Shown here in pieces: positions 54,023 to 62,086 of a stretch of DNA of 64,000 nt. Position 1 is the first letter of the stretch. Each line of letters starts with the position of its first letter. The notes under the pieces are model-generated. The model did not search any database, was not told the DNA's origin, and worked only from the letters and a program-made list of their open reading frames with translations. This stretch comes from Candidatus Saccharibacteria bacterium UBA6258 (lineage in GTDB: Bacteria > Patescibacteriota > Saccharimonadia > Saccharimonadales > Saccharimonadaceae), in the NCBI GenBank assembly GCA_002441145.1, contig DJVK01000006.1:1-64000 (forward strand), in the 5' to 3' direction. Both the position numbers and the translations under genes were made by a program.

Positions 54023-54252
54023 GTTTAGATAGTATTTTGCAGATTGTGACCATTGGCTCGGCTCTGCTTATGATCATTGCAATTTTACTGCAGCAACGCG
54101 GTGCTAGCTTGGGTGCCGGATTCGGTGGTTCGAGCGAACTTTACACGACCCGTCGCGGCCTCGACAAGAACTTATTTGAAGTTACTATTTTTCTTGCCAT
54201 TACCTTTATTTTGTCGATACTGGTCGGCCTCGTGCTCCCTAACCTTAAGTAA
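54019..54252 (+). CDS. secG: Preprotein translocase subunit SecG
   Basis: A 77-residue two-TM protein with LLQQRGASLGAGFGG between the helices, the SecG signature. It stimulates SecYEG-dependent export. An AAGGAG site lies 6 nt before ATG 54019, inside the previous gene. Confidence 0.93.
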   Translation: MSLDSILQIVTIGSALLMIIAILLQQRGASLGAGFGGSSELYTTRRGLDKNLFEVTIFLAITFILSILVGLVLPNLK

Positions 54253-54266
54253 GGACTATTCTTCTA

Positions 54267-56063
54267 GTGGAAGACGATACACGCGGGTGGAAAAAATTTG
54301 ACAGAATCAAGCTTGACCGCAAGCAACTTGCTAAGCGTGTCAAAAAGGCAGAAGGTGCCACTCAACGCCATGCGCACCGATTCGTCATCCGACGTATTGA
54401 TAACATTCGTCTAGTAACCCGCGAAATAACCGTATGGTTACTGCTCGTCGGCGCAATGATTGCCGGGCTTGGCCTGCAACTGATGTGGGGGCAAGATAGC
54501 TACATGACCGAAGGTCGCCAGGACGGTGGAACCTACGTTGAAGGTGCGCTAGGTTCGATTGACACGCTGAACCCGCTGTTTGTTTCGACAAGTGCTGAAG
54601 CTTCGGTAAGTCGACTGATATTTTCTTCGCTCTACGACTATGATACGACGGGCAGCATTCACCAAGACGTAGCGACAGGTATGAAAATCGACGCATCGGG
54701 GCAAGTGTACACCGTGACGATCCGCGATGATATTTCGTGGCACGATAACACGCCATTGACCTCAAAAGATATCGTTTACACGATTAACTTGATCAAAAAT
54801 CCGCTCGTTCGTTCACCGCTACGCGTCAACTGGCTCGACGTATCAGCAAAGGCTATCGATAATGAAACTGTTGAATTTACACTGCCTGCAACATATGCGG
54901 CGTTCCCATATGCGTTAACGTTCCCGATCTTGCCAGAGCACGTGTTAAAAACCGTTATGCCTGGTGCGGTGCGCGAAAGTACATTCAGTCGTAACCCTGT
55001 AGGGAGTGGACCGTTCAGCTTCCGCCGCTTGCAGTCTGCCGATGGCCTAAGTGCGCACAAGACAGTGCATTTGGTCGCTAGCCCCAGCTATTACGACGGC
55101 AAGCCAAAGTTAGACCGATTCGAAATTCACGCTTACGATACAGAAGAGGCAATTATTCAAGCACTAAAATCGCGTGAGCTAAGTGGAGCTTCGGACATTT
55201 CGGTTAGCGCTTTCGACGATATTCCTAAGGGTGCTTATAACGTAACCCCACAAGCTATTAATAGTGGTACATATCTGCTGCTCAACACGACAAACCCAAT
55301 CCTCAAAGACGAGAAGGTACGCCAAGCTCTACAGGCAGCGACTGATACGGTAGCTCTTCGTAAGGCACTGGGCGGACAAGTGTTGCCGCTTGACTTACCT
55401 GTACTAAACAGCCAGCTTAAGGGCGATGATGTTCCGCATCTCGGCCCTGTTGATGTCATGAAGGCTCAGGCATTATTAGATGAGGCTGGTTGGAAGATGT
55501 CGGGTAGCTACCGCGTAAAAGATCAGCAAACCTTGGAATTGACGATTACAACGACGAAAGATAAAGAGTATCAGTTATCTGCTGACATCGTAGCTAAACA
55601 GTGGCAGCGCATTGGCGTAAAGGTTAATCAAAAAAGCGTCGACACCACGACCGTGTCATCGACATTCGTCCAGGATACCTTGCAGGGGCGTAACTTTGAT
55701 ATATTGCTTTATGAACTGGCTATTGGTGCCGACCCCGACGTGTATGCATACTGGCACTCTTCACAAACAGGGCAGAGCGGATATAACTTCGCGAACTATA
55801 GTAATAAGACCGTCGATGCGACACTTTCTAGCGCGCGCTCACGGCTAGAGCCAGAATTGCGTAACGCCAAATACAAGCAATTTGCAAAGCAATGGTTAGC
55901 GGACGCTCCGGGGATTGGTCTGTATCAGCCCGTCATGGTGTACGTATCGAATAAGAATGCTCAGACTGTCAAAGAAGGCTCGACACTCGTGTCTTCAGCA
56001 GATCGTTACGCCAATGTTCAGTACTGGACTATCGGGGGCGGCAAGGTTTACAAGACCCCTTAA
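54267..56063 (+). CDS. Extracellular peptide-binding protein (SBP family 5), TM-anchored
   Basis: The 598 residues start at GTG 54267. A basic cytosolic start (RKQLAKRVKKAEG) leads to a TM at about 52-72 and then the SBP_bac_5 fold: DTLNPLFVSTSAEA, ISWHDNTPLTSKDIVYTI, NPVGSGPF, QGRNFDILLYEL. Normal OppA proteins are lipoproteins, but there is no lipobox Cys here. The 50-residue cytosolic extension is unusual. No permease or ATPase gene is next to it. It likely captures peptides at the surface, perhaps for a transporter encoded elsewhere. Confidence 0.9.
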   Translation: MEDDTRGWKKFDRIKLDRKQLAKRVKKAEGATQRHAHRFVIRRIDNIRLVTREITVWLLLVGAMIAGLGLQLMWGQDSYMTEGRQDGGTYVEGALGSIDTLNPLFVSTSAEASVSRLIFSSLYDYDTTGSIHQDVATGMKIDASGQVYTVTIRDDISWHDNTPLTSKDIVYTINLIKNPLVRSPLRVNWLDVSAKAIDNETVEFTLPATYAAFPYALTFPILPEHVLKTVMPGAVRESTFSRNPVGSGPFSFRRLQSADGLSAHKTVHLVASPSYYDGKPKLDRFEIHAYDTEEAIIQALKSRELSGASDISVSAFDDIPKGAYNVTPQAINSGTYLLLNTTNPILKDEKVRQALQAATDTVALRKALGGQVLPLDLPVLNSQLKGDDVPHLGPVDVMKAQALLDEAGWKMSGSYRVKDQQTLELTITTTKDKEYQLSADIVAKQWQRIGVKVNQKSVDTTTVSSTFVQDTLQGRNFDILLYELAIGADPDVYAYWHSSQTGQSGYNFANYSNKTVDATLSSARSRLEPELRNAKYKQFAKQWLADAPGIGLYQPVMVYVSNKNAQTVKEGSTLVSSADRYANVQYWTIGGGKVYKTP

Positions 56064-56101
56064 CTCAGGTATAATCAATTTCTGAGTTACGCTATACACA
56101 T

Positions 56102-56189
56102 GCGGTGGTGGCGGAATTGGTAGACGCGCTAGCTTGAGGGGCTAGTGGGCATTGCGCCCGTGGAGGTTCAAGTCCTCTTCACCGCACCA
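56102..56189 (+). tRNA. tRNA-Leu (anticodon GAG)
   Basis: Acceptor GCGGTGG (56102-56108) pairs with TCACCGC (56179-56185). The anticodon loop TTGAGGG gives GAG. A long variable arm (TGGGCATTGCGCCCG) marks class II. CCA is encoded (56187-56189). TATAAT at 56070-56075 is a likely -10. Confidence 0.96.
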
Positions 56190-56196
56190 AAGAAAC

Positions 56197-56246
56197 ATCC
56201 TTGGAGTGAGCGAGCTTAAAAAGCTCGTTGACCCCAGGGATTTTTT
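56197..56246 (+). terminator. Terminator of tRNA-Leu(GAG)
   Basis: Outer stem ATCCTTGG / CCAGGGAT and inner stem CGAGCTT / AAGCTCG are followed by TTTTTT. Confidence 0.85.
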
Positions 56247-56449
56247 CTATTTTCAATGGTTCCGCAATTGATTTCTGCGTAGCTTGGCGCCTAATCGAAG
56301 ATTACGCCAAGTATCGGGCTCTTGGTATTGGACGACAGTGGTCAATAAGTAAATCTTTCATGTGTTCCACAAAGTATTTAAAGTATGTCAACAGATGCTC
56401 GACTGATCCTTATATTTCACTATGACGACCTCCATCATAACCCCTGTAA
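56247..56449. other. No gene seen
   Basis: About 200 bp between the tRNA-Leu terminator and the next promoter. A 65-codon frame (56228-56425) overlaps the terminator and lacks a ribosome site or -10 box, so I do not call it. Confidence 0.6.
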
Positions 56450-56478
56450 TTGACCTAAGCGGCTTATTATATTAGTAT
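56450..56478 (+). promoter_or_regulatory. Promoter of the 56524 secreted-protein gene
   Basis: TTGACC (56450-56455), 17-bp spacer, TAGTAT (56473-56478). A leader of about 40 nt ends in AAGGA. Confidence 0.65.
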
Positions 56479-56523
56479 ATTTAAGCCAGGGAGATACTCT
56501 GGCAGCTCATGTAAGGATTAGTG

Positions 56524-56874
56524 ATGAAGAATCTGAAGAAGAAAGTCATGGCGATCAGCGCCGCGGCCGTCTTGTCACTCGGCCTGTCCATGGCCGTCAC
56601 CACTCCCGCCAACGCCTTCTCGACGATTGAGATGCACCAAGCGTGTCGACTCGACAACTTCGGCCACCATCAGGGTTCGATCCTCTGGACAGCCCAACTC
56701 ACCTACCCGAGTCAGGGCGTGTACGGATGGCGCTGCTACTTCGACGACTCGCCGACAGCATGGTCGACCGCTCCGAAGTACGGCATGAAGGTTCAGCTCA
56801 TCTGCGACTACATCTACGGAGGCTCCGCTCGGTTCACTAACCAGAGCGACGCATACTCCTGGTACTGCGGCTGA
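56524..56874 (+). CDS. Small secreted Cys-containing protein, GC-rich and foreign-looking
   Basis: ATG 56524 has AAGGA 6-7 nt upstream; a GTG at 56521 is the alternative. The 116 residues start with a clear signal peptide cut near ANA-FS. The mature ~84-residue domain is Trp/Tyr-rich with four Cys (HQACRLDN, WRCYFDD, QLICDYIYGG, YSWYCG). Nearly every third codon base is G or C, unlike neighbours, resembling actinobacterial coding style. It resembles small secreted actinobacterial proteins in layout, but I do not recognise a named family. Transfer from an actinobacterial host is inference. Confidence 0.75.
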   Translation: MKNLKKKVMAISAAAVLSLGLSMAVTTPANAFSTIEMHQACRLDNFGHHQGSILWTAQLTYPSQGVYGWRCYFDDSPTAWSTAPKYGMKVQLICDYIYGGSARFTNQSDAYSWYCG

Positions 56875-56877
56875 TCA

Positions 56878-56921
56878 CATGAGCGCAAGCCCCGGTGTCG
56901 AAAGGCACCGGGGCGTCTCAT
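56878..56921 (+). terminator. Strong GC-rich hairpin after the 56524 gene, without T-tract
   Basis: GCCCCGGTGTC / GGCACCGGGGC around GAAA, extended by ATGAG...CTCAT. There is no run of T, a form common in high-GC bacteria. Confidence 0.7.
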
Positions 56922-56952
56922 ATTTCATAATACTCATGCTATAATTTGAAAT

Positions 56953-57237
56953 ATGAAAAGTAATTCCTCACAAAAACCGCAAATCAATACAAGTTCAACA
57001 GTTAGCTATATATTGCATGCAGTCTCCGTAGCAATGATTATATTTTTAGTCTATAAGGTCAACTTATTAGAATATAGAGTTGAAACGATAAATAAAAAAG
57101 GAACTGAATTGAATATGCAGATGCTGCAGTTCAATGCACGCACAAATAACCTAAAAGGCTGCTGGCAAAATAACGACTACGAATGTCCGGAAAACAAATA
57201 TTTTGACGGAAGTCGGTTTGTTGAAGGAAATAAATAG
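56953..57237 (+). CDS. Small single-TM protein with coiled-coil-like segment
   Basis: The 94-residue, AT-rich gene encodes a polar start, a TM at about residues 16-38 (SYILHAVSVAMIIFLVYKV), a helix EYRVETINKKGTELNMQML, and a C-terminal part with two Cys (GCWQNNDYECPENKYF). TGCTATAAT (-10 at 56940-56945) lies 7 nt from ATG. It shares the tRNA-flanked segment with the 56524 gene but has opposite base composition. No family is recognised. Confidence 0.65.
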   Translation: MKSNSSQKPQINTSSTVSYILHAVSVAMIIFLVYKVNLLEYRVETINKKGTELNMQMLQFNARTNNLKGCWQNNDYECPENKYFDGSRFVEGNK

Positions 57238-57282
57238 ACCTTACCCGTTTGGGATAATCTGGTTCCACAATAGGTCGCAGAG

Positions 57283-57330
57283 GTGCACCAAAGAAATAAC
57301 CCGAGATGTTTTCTCAGGTTATTTCTTTGT
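57283..57330 (+). repeat. tRNA-end remnant: GCACCAAAGAAA plus terminator
   Basis: GCACCAAAGAAA here equals the junction of the tRNA-Leu(GAG) 3' end and its terminator at 56184-56195. A terminator hairpin AAAGAAATAACC / GGTTATTTCTTT follows. No tRNA precedes it, so it looks like a duplicated tRNA 3' end or the tail of a lost tRNA gene. Confidence 0.5.
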
Positions 57331-57377
57331 CGCATTAATAGAGTATTGTGCAGTAATCTGATATAATTTAATGCAAT

Positions 57378-57451
57378 GGCGCGTTGGCGGAGCGGTTACG
57401 CAGAGGTCTGCAAAACCTTGTAGACGGGTTCGACTCCCGTACGTGCCTCCA
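57378..57451 (+). tRNA. tRNA-Cys (anticodon GCA)
   Basis: Acceptor GGCGCGT / ACGTGCC, anticodon loop CTGCAAA, T-arm ACGGGTTCGACTCCCGT, discriminator U and encoded CCA (57449-57451). TGATATAAT (-10 at 57362-57367) lies 10 nt upstream. Confidence 0.96.
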
Positions 57452-57477
57452 TGAATTAATGGAGCAATACAAAATTT

Positions 57478-57563
57478 GCGCGGATGGCGGAATTGGTAGA
57501 CGCGAGGGACTTAAAATCCCTTGACCAAAAGTCGTGCGGGTTCGATTCCCGCTCTGCGCACCA
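57478..57563 (+). tRNA. tRNA-Leu (anticodon UAA)
   Basis: Acceptor GCGCGGA (57478-57484) / TCTGCGC, anticodon stem AGGGA/TCCCT with loop CTTAAAA, long variable arm, T-arm CGGGTTCGATTCCCG and encoded CCA (57561-57563). It is 26 bp from tRNA-Cys and probably cotranscribed. Confidence 0.96.
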
Positions 57564-57604
57564 ACGAAAATGTCGAGGCTTGTCCTCGGCTTTTTCGTTG
57601 GTAT
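57561..57604 (+). terminator. Terminator of the tRNA-Cys/Leu transcript, copy 1
   Basis: CGAGG-CTTGT-CCTCG forms the top. CCAACGAAAA and TTTTTCGTTGG form an outer stem that starts in the tRNA CCA end. Confidence 0.85.
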
Positions 57605-57617
57605 CGACGTAGTCGAA

Positions 57618-57674
57618 GGATCGAACCCGTCGCGGTTCGCTAATGCCCGGCCATTTATGGCGACGGCGCATTAT
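57618..57674 (+). repeat. tRNA-associated 57-bp structured repeat, copy 2
   Basis: Same element as 429-485. All bases agree except four in the tip hairpin, here GCCAT-TT-ATGGC instead of GCAAC-TT-GTTGC, so pairing is kept. Hairpin 1, the TAATGC/GCATTA base stem and the CGTCGC/GCGACG pseudoknot partners are identical. It is followed, 8 nt on, by a copy of the tRNA T-arm strand TTCCCGCT, the same spacing as in copy 1. Confidence 0.8.
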
Positions 57675-57682
57675 GTGAAACC

Positions 57683-57740
57683 TTCCCGCTTCTAGTGATA
57701 TTGGAATGTCGAGGCTTGTCCTCGGCTTTTTCGTTGGTAT
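57683..57740 (+). repeat. Duplicated 3' flank of tRNA-Leu(UAA), including a second terminator
   Basis: TTCCCGCT (57683-57690) repeats 57546-57553 at 137 bp distance. The 36 bp at 57705-57740 repeat 57569-57604 exactly and carry the terminator hairpin CGAGG-CTTGT-CCTCG again. The 14 bp between the two blocks have diverged. Confidence 0.85.
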
Positions 57741-57824
57741 GACAACCGAGCTTCTGTCGAGTTTTTGTCACAAAATTGCTATACTAATAGATACTAACAT
57801 TGACTACGAAGGAATCTACACTTG

Positions 57825-58694
57825 ATGCAACGTGCAATTGCTGAGAATAAGCGAAATACCGCGATTATCATGGCCGTATTTGTCGGAATAATAGGGGCCA
57901 TTGGTTGGATTGTCGCCTCGATTAACGGTAATACTTCGATGATGTACGGCATCATTGCCGCCGCTGGTGCGTATGCGTTCGCTCAATACTTTTTTGCCGA
58001 CAAGCTTGCGCTGATGGCAACAGGCGCAAAGCCAATTACTCAGCAAGATAATCCTCGACTTTATGATATGATCGCCGATCTTGCAAGGCGCACGAATAGC
58101 CCTATGCCCAAGGTCTACATGATTGATGATCCAGCACCTAACGCATTCGCCACAGGTCGCGACCCAAAGCATGCAGTTGTAGCAGCAACAACGGGCATTA
58201 TGGAAGTAATGGACGACCGTCAACTTAAAGCGGTACTGGCGCACGAAATGGGGCATGTACGTAATTATGATATCCGCGTGATGATGATTGCGTTCGGGCT
58301 CGTGAGCGTCATTGGTATTCTTTCTGATTTTGCTTTGCGTATGTTTATCTGGGGTCGCGATTCTGACGAAGAGGTCAACCCGCTTGCATTAGCAATCGGT
58401 GGCGTTCTGGTGGTAGCAGCGCCTTTTGTAGCGATGCTAATCCAGCTTGCGATTAGTCGCCAGCGTGAATATCTGGCAGACGCTACGGGTGCCGAGACAA
58501 CACACGATCCCGAGGGGTTGGCGCAAGCACTGCAAAAGTTGCTTGAATTTGGGCGCCCACTGCAGCGACAAAGCAGCACGACCGCACATCTATTCATATC
58601 TAACCCATTGCGCGCCGGAGTGGTCGCGAAACTATTTAGTACGCACCCGCCATTAGAGTTGCGAATTGCGCGATTGCGCGGAGAGAGTAAATAA
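57825..58694 (+). CDS. htpX: Membrane zinc metalloprotease HtpX
   Basis: HtpX degrades damaged membrane proteins. The 289 residues contain two N-terminal TMs, NAFATGRDPKHAVVA, the zinc site HEMGHVRNYD (about residue 140) with the third ligand in the REYLADATGAE segment, and two further TMs. ATG 57825 follows GAAGGA by about 11 nt; TATACT at 57780-57785 gives a leader of about 33 nt. Confidence 0.95.
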   Translation: MQRAIAENKRNTAIIMAVFVGIIGAIGWIVASINGNTSMMYGIIAAAGAYAFAQYFFADKLALMATGAKPITQQDNPRLYDMIADLARRTNSPMPKVYMIDDPAPNAFATGRDPKHAVVAATTGIMEVMDDRQLKAVLAHEMGHVRNYDIRVMMIAFGLVSVIGILSDFALRMFIWGRDSDEEVNPLALAIGGVLVVAAPFVAMLIQLAISRQREYLADATGAETTHDPEGLAQALQKLLEFGRPLQRQSSTTAHLFISNPLRAGVVAKLFSTHPPLELRIARLRGESK

Positions 58695-58695
58695 T

Positions 58696-59832
58696 ATGCC
58701 ATCAAAAAAAGCTCCACGTAAAGCTGCCGTCAAAACGGTTAAATCGAAGACCGTAAAAAAAGCGCAGTCAGCCGAGCCGGCATGGTCTATTCGTGGTCCA
58801 GTAGCAATGGTCGCAATGATGAAAATTAGAACAATACGTAAACGCATGAGCGTTCGATACGCATCGTTTATGGCACGTCGGCCGCATCGCAGTTTTCAGA
58901 CGACGCGACGCCGCGACTATGTACGTTCACTTAAGCTACCTGGATACATCGCATTCACTGCGCATGTAAACGGCATACTAAAAAAGCACAAAAAGCTGTT
59001 CATCACTTTAGTCGTGTTCTACGCTGTCGTTATGTTGTTATTAGGTGGAGTAACGAGCCAAGAGACGTATAGCCAAATTAACGACTTGGTCAAAGAATCA
59101 AGTGGCGAGGTTATGACAGGCGCGTGGGGTAAGGTCGGTGAAGCGGGACTATTGCTTGTATCGGCGTTTGCTGGCGGCCCCGGCACGTTGACTGTTGATC
59201 AGCAGATATACTTATCATTTTTGCTGTTGCTCGTATGGTTGACTGCCGTATGGCTGTTGCGCGAACTGTTCGCTGGCAGGTCGCCGCGACTTCGCGATGG
59301 TTTGTATAATGCCGGCGCGCCAATCGTTTCGACGCTAGCGGTACTTGTGCTGCTCATCGTACAATTACTGCCTATCGGCCTACTTGCGCTTATTTACCCC
59401 GGGTTTCTTTCGACAGGGTTGATTACCGAAGGGTTCGGCTCGATGCTCTTCTATTTGACGGCAGCCGCGGTCGGGACGCTGGTCTTGTATTGGGCAACTA
59501 GTACGCTTTTGGCGCTCGTAATCATTACGCTGCCAGGCATGTACCCAATGAACGCATTGCGAGCTGCGGGTGATCTTGTTGTCGGGCGACGATTGCGGGT
59601 ATTGTATCGATTCTTGTGGGCGCTCCTAATGATAGTTCTAGCATGGGCGGTGATAGTTATACCTCTCGTCCTTTTGGATACGCTGATAAAAGACACATGG
59701 CCAAACATTGCAGGATTGCCAGTAATGCCTGTTGTAGTCGCATTCATGAGCGCTGCGACGACTGTATGGTTTTCTAGCTACGTGTACATCCTCTATAGGA
59801 GAATTGTCGATGACGATGCAAAACCTGCCTGA
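58696..59832 (+). CDS. Multi-TM protein with Lys/Arg-rich N-terminal tail
   Basis: ATG 58696 is 1 bp after the htpX stop. Of 378 residues the first ~35 are Lys/Ala/Val-rich and histone-tail-like (KKAPRKAAVKTVKSK), followed by an Arg-rich stretch. About seven TMs follow from residue ~100 to the end. The pattern MYPMNALRAAGDLVVGRR resembles a family of uncharacterised integral membrane proteins. Function unknown; the basic tail could contact nucleic acid or acidic lipid heads. It overlaps ligA by 23 bp. Confidence 0.8.
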   Translation: MPSKKAPRKAAVKTVKSKTVKKAQSAEPAWSIRGPVAMVAMMKIRTIRKRMSVRYASFMARRPHRSFQTTRRRDYVRSLKLPGYIAFTAHVNGILKKHKKLFITLVVFYAVVMLLLGGVTSQETYSQINDLVKESSGEVMTGAWGKVGEAGLLLVSAFAGGPGTLTVDQQIYLSFLLLLVWLTAVWLLRELFAGRSPRLRDGLYNAGAPIVSTLAVLVLLIVQLLPIGLLALIYPGFLSTGLITEGFGSMLFYLTAAAVGTLVLYWATSTLLALVIITLPGMYPMNALRAAGDLVVGRRLRVLYRFLWALLMIVLAWAVIVIPLVLLDTLIKDTWPNIAGLPVMPVVVAFMSAATTVWFSSYVYILYRRIVDDDAKPA

Positions 59833-61843
59833 TAGAAACGCCGCACAAGAGCGTATTGCTAAGTTGCGAGACATCATCAACGAATACAGGTATCACTATC
59901 ATGTTCTTGATGAATCGATTATGAGTGAATCTGCTGCTGACAGTTTAAAGCACGAACTTTCCCAGTTAGAAGAAGCCTACCCGGATCTTATTACGCGAGA
60001 TAGCCCGACGCAACGTGTCGCGGGCGTAGCGCTCGATAAATTTAAAAAGATTGCGCATCTTACGCCGATGATTAGCCTGCAAGATGTCTTTAATCGTGAA
60101 GAAGTCGAAGCATGGGTGCGGCGAACGGATAAATTATTACCTGCAAAATCAGACGAATTCTTTTGTGACGTAAAAATGGACGGATTGGCTTGTGCTCTGA
60201 CTTACCAAGACGGGGTACTCTTACAAGCAGTCACGCGAGGCGATAGTAGGATAGGCGAGGACGTCACTCAGAATGTTCGTACGATTCGTAATGTGCCACT
60301 ACGTCTACGATCCGCGCCAGGCTTTGAACATTTTTTGGTTGGTCGTGCTGAGATTCGTGGTGAAATAATCATGACTAAAAAAGAATTCGCCGCACTGAAT
60401 GAGCGTCAGCGAGTTGCGGGCAAGCCAGAATTTGCGAATCCCCGAAATCTTGCAGCCGGTACCATTCGACAACTTGACGCACGATTAGTCGCAGAACGAC
60501 CACTTAGTTTTGTCGGTTATGACTTATTGCGTGATGACGCAGATGATGTGCCAACATACGGATATGCATATGATGCTATGCGTAACTTAGGAATTACCGC
60601 CAATGTTCATGCACGGGTTGTGAAGGGCGTGCATGATGTAATGGAGTTCGTTGATGCGTGGGATGCAAAACGCGATACGCTGCCATTCAATACTGACGGA
60701 GCGGTTATCAAAGTCAACGACCGCACGCGCTATCACGAGCTTGGCGTCGTCGGTAAAACTCCACGCGGGGCCGTAGCATACAAATATGCCGCCGAAGAAG
60801 CAACGACGGTGGTCAAAGATATCGTCATATCGATCGGTAGGACGGGCGCAGCGACGCCGGTTGCTGTATTTGACCCGGTACAGGTCGCTGGCACGACTGT
60901 GCAGCATGCGAGCTTACACAATGCCGACGAGATTGCTCGCTTGGATGTCAGGATTGGCGACACGGTTATTATTTACAAAGCCGGTGATATTATTCCTCAG
61001 GTAGAGCGTGTCCTTATTGATTTGCGGCCAAAAGACGCCAAGAAGATTGCTTACGAAGACGAGCTAGCGCGTCAATACCCAGAACTAGAGTTTGAACGAC
61101 CTGAAGGTGAAGTTGTCTATCGCGTGAAAGGACTAACTGGTCCGATTATCCTCAAGCGAACCTTGCAACATTTTGCGAGCAAGGGCGCGTTGGATATCGA
61201 TACGTTAGGTGAAAAGAATGTCGAAGCACTCGTCGATGCCGGGCTCGTTAATGATATCGCCGACATTTATACGCTTAACGCAGAACAGCTAATAGCATTG
61301 GATCGCTTTGCTGAACTTTCGGCAAAGAAACTTGTTGATGCAATCGATCAAAAACGAACCCCGCCGTTGGAACGATTTGTATTCGGCCTCGGTATTCGCC
61401 ATGTCGGTATCCAGACAGCTATCGATCTTGTTAAGACATTTAAATCACTCCGAGCGTTAGCTCATGCGACGATTGACGAACTTAAATCAATCGAAGGCGT
61501 CGGTACTGTCGTTGCCGAAAGTGTTGCCGCTTGGTTTGCAGATGAAGATAACCTTGCGATGCTAGACAAGTTTGCTGCACTCGGCGTACGCCCGCACTAC
61601 GAAGCAGCGACCGGTAAGCTTGCAGATACGAAGTTTGTCATTACAGGTAGCCTTGAATCTATGAGCCGCGACGAAGCTGCCGATAAAATTCGCGCACTTG
61701 GCGGTGTATTCCAATCAAGCATTGGCAAAGATACAAACTATCTTATTGCTGGTAGTAAGGTTGGTGCGAGTAAGCTCGCTAAGGCTCAAAAGAATGGTAC
61801 GACCGTCATTGATGAGCGACAATTACTGGAGATGCTGAGATGA
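59810..61843 (+). CDS. ligA: NAD-dependent DNA ligase LigA without zinc-finger cysteines
   Basis: It seals nicks using NAD. ATG 59810 follows AGGAGA by 7 nt. The 677 residues include Ia (YRYHYHVLDES), the adenylation Lys122 in VKMDG, RGEIIM, the OB fold, an HhH array and a BRCT domain (about 600-677, FVITGSLESM). The zinc-finger stretch, normally four Cys (CPxC...CxNxxCP), is here about residues 418-457 and has none: QYPELEFERPEGEVVYRVKG. The fold may be kept without metal. The stop overlaps the next gene by 4 bp. Confidence 0.95.
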   Translation: MTMQNLPDRNAAQERIAKLRDIINEYRYHYHVLDESIMSESAADSLKHELSQLEEAYPDLITRDSPTQRVAGVALDKFKKIAHLTPMISLQDVFNREEVEAWVRRTDKLLPAKSDEFFCDVKMDGLACALTYQDGVLLQAVTRGDSRIGEDVTQNVRTIRNVPLRLRSAPGFEHFLVGRAEIRGEIIMTKKEFAALNERQRVAGKPEFANPRNLAAGTIRQLDARLVAERPLSFVGYDLLRDDADDVPTYGYAYDAMRNLGITANVHARVVKGVHDVMEFVDAWDAKRDTLPFNTDGAVIKVNDRTRYHELGVVGKTPRGAVAYKYAAEEATTVVKDIVISIGRTGAATPVAVFDPVQVAGTTVQHASLHNADEIARLDVRIGDTVIIYKAGDIIPQVERVLIDLRPKDAKKIAYEDELARQYPELEFERPEGEVVYRVKGLTGPIILKRTLQHFASKGALDIDTLGEKNVEALVDAGLVNDIADIYTLNAEQLIALDRFAELSAKKLVDAIDQKRTPPLERFVFGLGIRHVGIQTAIDLVKTFKSLRALAHATIDELKSIEGVGTVVAESVAAWFADEDNLAMLDKFAALGVRPHYEAATGKLADTKFVITGSLESMSRDEAADKIRALGGVFQSSIGKDTNYLIAGSKVGASKLAKAQKNGTTVIDERQLLEMLR

Positions 61844-62085
61844 CGCACGAGCGCCCACAAGCAACCGAAAGCGAGACTATTGCCGGGCTCTATAAGCATC
61901 ATAAGGGCGCTGAATATACGGTGCTCGGCACCGGTACGCATACTGAGACTCACGAAGAATTTGTAGTGTATAGATCCGATGATATGCCTGAGGACGAATT
62001 TCATATACGTCCGAAAGCAATGTTTTTTGATCAAGTCGCAAAAGAGGGAATCACCAAATTGCGCTTTAAAAAGAAAGATGAATAA
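61840..62085 (+). CDS. DUF1653 protein
   Basis: The 81-residue protein matches DUF1653: AGLYKHHKGAEYTVLGTGTH, THEEFVVYRSDD and IRPKAMFFD. The family is small, cytosolic and uncharacterised. It is translationally coupled to ligA and to the following rdgB. Confidence 0.85.
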   Translation: MTHERPQATESETIAGLYKHHKGAEYTVLGTGTHTETHEEFVVYRSDDMPEDEFHIRPKAMFFDQVAKEGITKLRFKKKDE

Positions 62086-62086
62086 T

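Noticed and set aside
56228..56425. 65-codon plus-strand frame between tRNA-Leu(GAG) and the secreted-protein gene
   Set aside because: Starts inside the tRNA terminator, with neither a ribosome site nor a correctly spaced -10 box.
57456..57671. 71-codon minus-strand frame with an RESNPHDFWSRDFKS-like peptide
   Set aside because: It is the antisense of tRNA-Leu(UAA) and its repeat; this kind of peptide is a known false ORF over tRNA genes.
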